Assembly: GCA_914767715.1 (NCBI GenBank)
Contig: OU612070.1
Location: 22,370,025 to 22,434,024, forward strand
Source of the DNA: Membranipora membranacea
Lineage: Eukaryota > Bryozoa > Gymnolaemata > Cheilostomatida > Membraniporidae
Length of the DNA stretch: 64,000 bases
Reading direction: 5' to 3'
Below the pieces are notes generated by a model. That model saw only the letters and a list, made by a program, of their open reading frames with translations, searched no databases and was not told the origin of the DNA. The number at the start of each line of letters is the position of its first letter. Within the stretch, counting starts at the first letter, position 1. The position numbers and the translations under genes were made by a program. Shown piece after piece: positions 60,445 through 64,000 of the stretch.

Positions 60445-63400
60445 CATATAAAATATTAGCTCCCTTTGACGATGCGTTTTCTATCGAGGTCTTTTGTTAG
60501 AAATTGACAAAAATCGATAGGTACGGTCTTGGGGAAATTAGCCAGTAATTGGGCGGAATTCCTTACTCGCTTAGAAACGCTTGAAACTCTGTTTTGAGGT
60601 TCGCAATGACGTCCCTATGTCTTATATAAACTATTAGCTCCCTGTGACGTTGCGTATTCTATCGAGGTATTTTGCCAGAAATTGACAAAAATCGATAGGT
60701 ACGGTCCTGGGGAAATTAGCCAATAATTGGGCGGAATTCCGTACTCGCTTAGAAACGCTTGAAACTCTGTTTTGAAGATCGCAATCACGTCCCTATATCT
60801 CATATAAAATATTAGCTCCCTGTGATGATGCGTTTTCTATCGAGGTAATTTGCCAGAAATTGACAAAAATCGATAGGTGCGGTCCTGGGGAAATAAGCCA
60901 ATAATTGGGCGGAATTCCTTACTCGCTTAGAAACGCTTGAAACTCTGTTTTGAAGTTCGCCATGACGTCCCTATGTCTCATATAAAACATTAGCTCACTG
61001 TGACGTTGCGTATTCTATTGAGGTATTTTGCAAGAAGTTGACAAAAATCGATAGGTACGGTCCTGGGGAAATTAGCCAATAATTTGGCGGAATTCTGTAC
61101 TTGCTTGGAAACGCTTGAAACTCTGTTTTCAAGTTCGCAATGACGTCCCTATATCTCATATAAAATATTAGCTCCCTGTGACGTTGCGTATTCTATAGAG
61201 GTATTTTGCCAGAAATTGACTAAATTCGATAGGAACGGTCCTGGGGAAATTAGCCAATAATCGGGCGGAATTCCTTACTCGCTTAGAAACGCTTGAAACT
61301 CTGTTTTGAAGTTCGCAGTGACGTCCCTATATCTCATATAAAATATTAGCTCCCTGTGACGTTGCGTATTCTATCGAGGTCTTTTGCCAGAAATTGACAG
61401 AAATCGATAGGAACGGTCCTGGGGAAATTAGCCAATAATTTGGCGGAATTCCTTACTCGCTTAGAAACGCTTGAAACTCTGTTTTGAGGTTTGCAATGAC
61501 GTCCCTATGTCTCATATAAAATATTAGCTCCCTGTGACGTTGCGTATTCTATCGAGGTATTTTGCCAGAAATTGACAAAAATCGATAGGTACGGTCCTTG
61601 GGAAATTAGCCAATAATTGGGCGGAATTCCTTACTCGCTTAGAAACGCTTGAAACTCTGTTTTGAAGATCGCAATCACGTCCCTATATCTCATATAAAAT
61701 ATTAGCTCCCTGTGATGATGCGTTTTCTATCGAGGTAATTTGCCAGAAATTGACAAAAATCGATAGGTGCGGTCCTGGGGAAATAAGCCAATAATTGGGC
61801 GGAATTCCTTACTCGCTTAGAAACGCTTGAAACTCTGTTTTGAAGTTCGCCATGACGTCCCTATGTCTCATATAAAATATTAGCTCCCTGTGACGTTGCG
61901 TATTCTATCGAGGTAATTTGCCAGAAATTGACAAAAATCGATAGGTACGGTCCTGGGGAAATTGGCCAATAATTGGGCAGAATTCCTTACTCGCTTAGAA
62001 ACGCTTGAAACTCAGTTTTGATGTCCGCAATGACGTCCCTATATCTCATATAAAATATTAGCTCCCTGTGACGTTGCGTATTCTATCGAGGTCTTTTGCC
62101 AGAAATTGACAAAAATCGATAGGTAGGTCCTGGGGAAATAAGCCAATAATTTGTCGGAACTCCTTACTCGCTTAGAAACGCTTGAAACTCTGTTTTGAAG
62201 TTCGCAATGACGTCCCTATATCTCATATAAAATATTAGCTCCCTCTGACGATGCGTATTCTATCGAGGTATTTTGCCAGAAATTGACAAAAATCGATAGG
62301 TACGGTCCTGGGGAAATTAGCCAATAATTGGGCGGAATTCCTTACTCGCTTAGAAGCGCTTGAAACTCAGTTTTGAGGTTCGCAATGACGTCCGTATGTC
62401 TCATATGAAATATTAGCTCCCAGTGACGATGCGTTTTCTATCGAGGTAATTTGCCAGAAATTGACAAAAATCGATAGGTACGGTCCTGGGGAAATTAGCC
62501 AATAATTGGGCGGAATTCCTTACTCGCTTAGAAGCGCTGGAAACTCAGTTTTGAGGTTCGCAATGACGTCCGTATGTCTCGTATGAAATATTAGCTCCCT
62601 GTGACGATGCGTTTTCTATCGAGGTAATTTGCCAGAAATTGACAAAAATCGATAGGTACGGTCCTGGGGAAATTAGCCAATAATTGGGCGGAATTCCTTA
62701 CTCGCTTAGAAACGCTTGAAACTCTGTTTTGAAGTTCGCAATGACGTCCCTATATCTCATATAAAATATTAGCTCCCTCTGACGATGCGTATTCTATCGA
62801 GGTATTTTGCCAGAAATTGACAAAAATCGATAGGTACGGTCCTGGGGAAATTAGCCAATAATTGGGCGGAATTCCTTACTCGCTTAGAAACGCTTGAAAC
62901 TCTGTTTTGAGGTTCGCAATGACGTCCCTATATCTCATATAAAGTATTAGCTCCCTGTGACGTTGCGTATTCTATCGTGGTATTTTGTTAGAAATTGACA
63001 AAAATCGATAGGTACGGTCCTGGGGAAATTAGCCAATAATTGGGCGGGATTCCTTACTCGCTTAGAAACGCTTGAAACTCTGTTTTGAAGTTCGCAATGA
63101 CGTCCCTATATCTCATATAAAATATTAGCTCCCTGTGACGTTGCGTATTCTATCGAGGTATTTTGCCAGAAATTGACAAGAATCGAAAGGTTTGGTCCTG
63201 GGGAAATTAGCCAATAATTGGGCGGAATTCCTTACTCTCTTAGAAACGCTTGAAACTCTGTTTTGAGGTTCGCAATGACGTCCCTATGTCTCATATAAAA
63301 TATTAGCTCCCTGTGGCGTTGCGTATTCTATCGAGGTATTATGCCAGAAATTGACAACAATCGATAGGTACGGTCCTGGGGAAATTACCAATAATTGGGC

Positions 63401-64000
63401 GGAATTCCTTACTCGCTTAGAAACGCTTGGAACTCAGTTTTGAGGTTCGCAATGACGTCCGTGTATCTCATATAAAATATTAGCTACCTGTGACGTTGCG
63501 TATTCTATCATGGTATTTTGCAAGAAATTGACAAAAATCGATAGGTACGGTCCTGGGGAAATAAGCCAATAATTTGTCGGAATTCCTTACTCGCTTAGAA
63601 ACGCTTGAAACTCTGTTTTGAAGTTCGCAATAACGTCCCTATGTCTCATATAAAATATTAGCTCCCTGTGACGTTGCGTATTCTATCGAGGTATTTTGCC
63701 AGATATTGACAAAAATCGATAGGTACGGTCCTGGGGAAATTAGCCAATAATTGGGCGGAATTCCTTACTCGCTTAGAAACGCTTGAAACTCTGTTTTGAG
63801 GTTCGCAATGACGTCCCTATGTCTCATATAAAATATTAGCTCCCTGTGGCGTTGCGTATTCTATGGAGGTCTTTTGCCAGAAATTGACAAAAATCGATAG
63901 GTACGGTCCTGGGGAAATAAGCCAATAATTGGGCGGAATTCCTTACTCGCTTAGAAACGCTTGAAACTCTGTTTTGAAGTTCGAAATGACCACCCTATAT
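60445..64000 (+). repeat. B monomers to the right edge
   Basis: This part starts with monomers like those at 50,850-51,350, then the two-monomer cassette at 60,987. A 5-monomer (890-bp) recurrence of gatcgcaatcac follows (60,777/61,667). Next come a hybrid monomer with A-like attggcc and gggcag (about 61,962), two agaagcg/catatgaaat monomers 178 bp apart (about 62,399 and 62,577), and several monomers with small losses (ggtaggtcc at about 62,124, attaccaat at about 63,386). The final partial monomer ends with private changes (tcgaaatgaccacc). The array clearly continues beyond the edge. Confidence 0.8.

Larger units (their letters stand above)
1..64000 (+). repeat. 178-bp satellite DNA array, about 359 monomers
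   Basis: The whole window is a head-to-tail array of a 178-bp monomer. Monomer starts (atattag) fall at 1, 179, 357 and so on to 63,833. The distance of 63,832 bp equals 359 x 178 (63,902) plus a net 24 bp of small indels and minus one 94-bp deletion; I tallied these by hand. All monomers run the same way, and no foreign DNA interrupts them. Nearly every monomer carries an EcoRI site (GAATTC, monomer position 104) and a ClaI site (ATCGAT, position 61). Such an array is typical of eukaryotic centromeric or heterochromatic satellite. The family is not one I recognise, and the species is unknown. Confidence 0.97.
44703..64000 (+). repeat. Subfamily B block
   Basis: Monomers carry ctgtgacg, attagcc (or ataagcc), gggcgg and usually ttttgaag or ttttgagg. 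At least three recurring B front-half forms are visible: ggtattttgcc, ggtcttttgcc (or gtcttttgtt), and a form with gcgttttc, ggtaatttgcc, ggtgcgg and aaataagcc. B monomers differ from one another more than A monomers do, which suggests an older or less recently homogenised part of the array. One monomer near 61,962 has returned to the A states attggcc and gggcag inside a B front half. Confidence 0.85.

Noticed and set aside
1-64000. CRISPR-like regular spacing
   Set aside because: The period is 178 bp and the whole monomer is conserved. There are no short repeats separated by unique spacers and no cas genes.
1-64000. Retrotransposon, LTR or other mobile element insertions, which are common in centromeres
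   Set aside because: Every stretch I read aligns to the monomer. I found no terminal repeats, target-site duplications, polypurine tract or coding region.
1-64000. Inverted blocks of the array
   Set aside because: All monomers read in the same direction; the reverse complement of the monomer was not seen as a block anywhere.

Overview
This 64,000-base window is one uninterrupted satellite DNA array. Every part of it, on one strand and in one orientation, is a head-to-tail copy of a 178-bp monomer of about 60% A+T. Counting by hand from the first monomer boundary (base 1) to the last one I can place (base 63,833) gives 359 monomers, plus a partial 360th running off the right edge. I see no protein-coding gene, tRNA, rRNA, transposon, inversion, CRISPR array or unique sequence. 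The few open frames of 62-86 codons are read-through of the satellite on the minus strand. A homogeneous array with a nucleosome-sized unit and higher-order repeats (HORs) points to a eukaryotic chromosome, most likely a centromeric or pericentromeric (possibly subtelomeric) block. I do not recognise the monomer and cannot name the species. Length alone (178 bp) fits several plant centromere satellites but is not evidence of identity.

Two monomer subfamilies, here called A and B, are separated in space. They differ at monomer positions (numbered as bases 1-178 of the window) 15 (a/t), 20 (a/t), 39 (g/a or c), 88 (g/a), 103 (a/g) and 146 (c/a), with position 161 also informative. Bases 1-28,852 are essentially all A. 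Bases 28,853-44,702 mix A, B and hybrid monomers. Bases 44,703-64,000 are nearly all B and are more diverse.

Layout: (1) 1-9,640: A monomers in HORs marked by a 3-bp 'cgg' insertion spaced 9, 7 or 5 monomers apart, with about 4 kb duplicated at +5,352 bp. (2) 9,640-12,009: A monomers with private variants and no clear HOR, including two 171-bp monomers. (3) 12,010-26,008: two ~6.5-kb copies offset by 7,478 bp (42 monomers), with 9-mer and 5-mer repeats inside. (4) 27,600-32,937: an exact tandem duplication of 2,669 bp (15 monomers) where B monomers first appear. (5) 33,950-44,136: a tandem duplication of 5,166 bp (29 monomers). (6) 44,703-49,450: diverse B monomers, including one cut down to 84 bp. 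(7) 49,450-57,240: B monomers repeated at 15/16-mer and 12-mer spacing. (8) 57,241-60,444: three tandem copies of a 6-monomer (1,068-bp) HOR. (9) 60,445-64,000: mixed B monomers to the edge.

No genes act together here. What the sequence records is a history of unequal exchange and segmental duplication in whole-monomer steps, with monomer length kept almost constant. Any function would most likely be structural, such as nucleosome phasing, centromere chromatin or heterochromatin. That is inference, not something the sequence proves.
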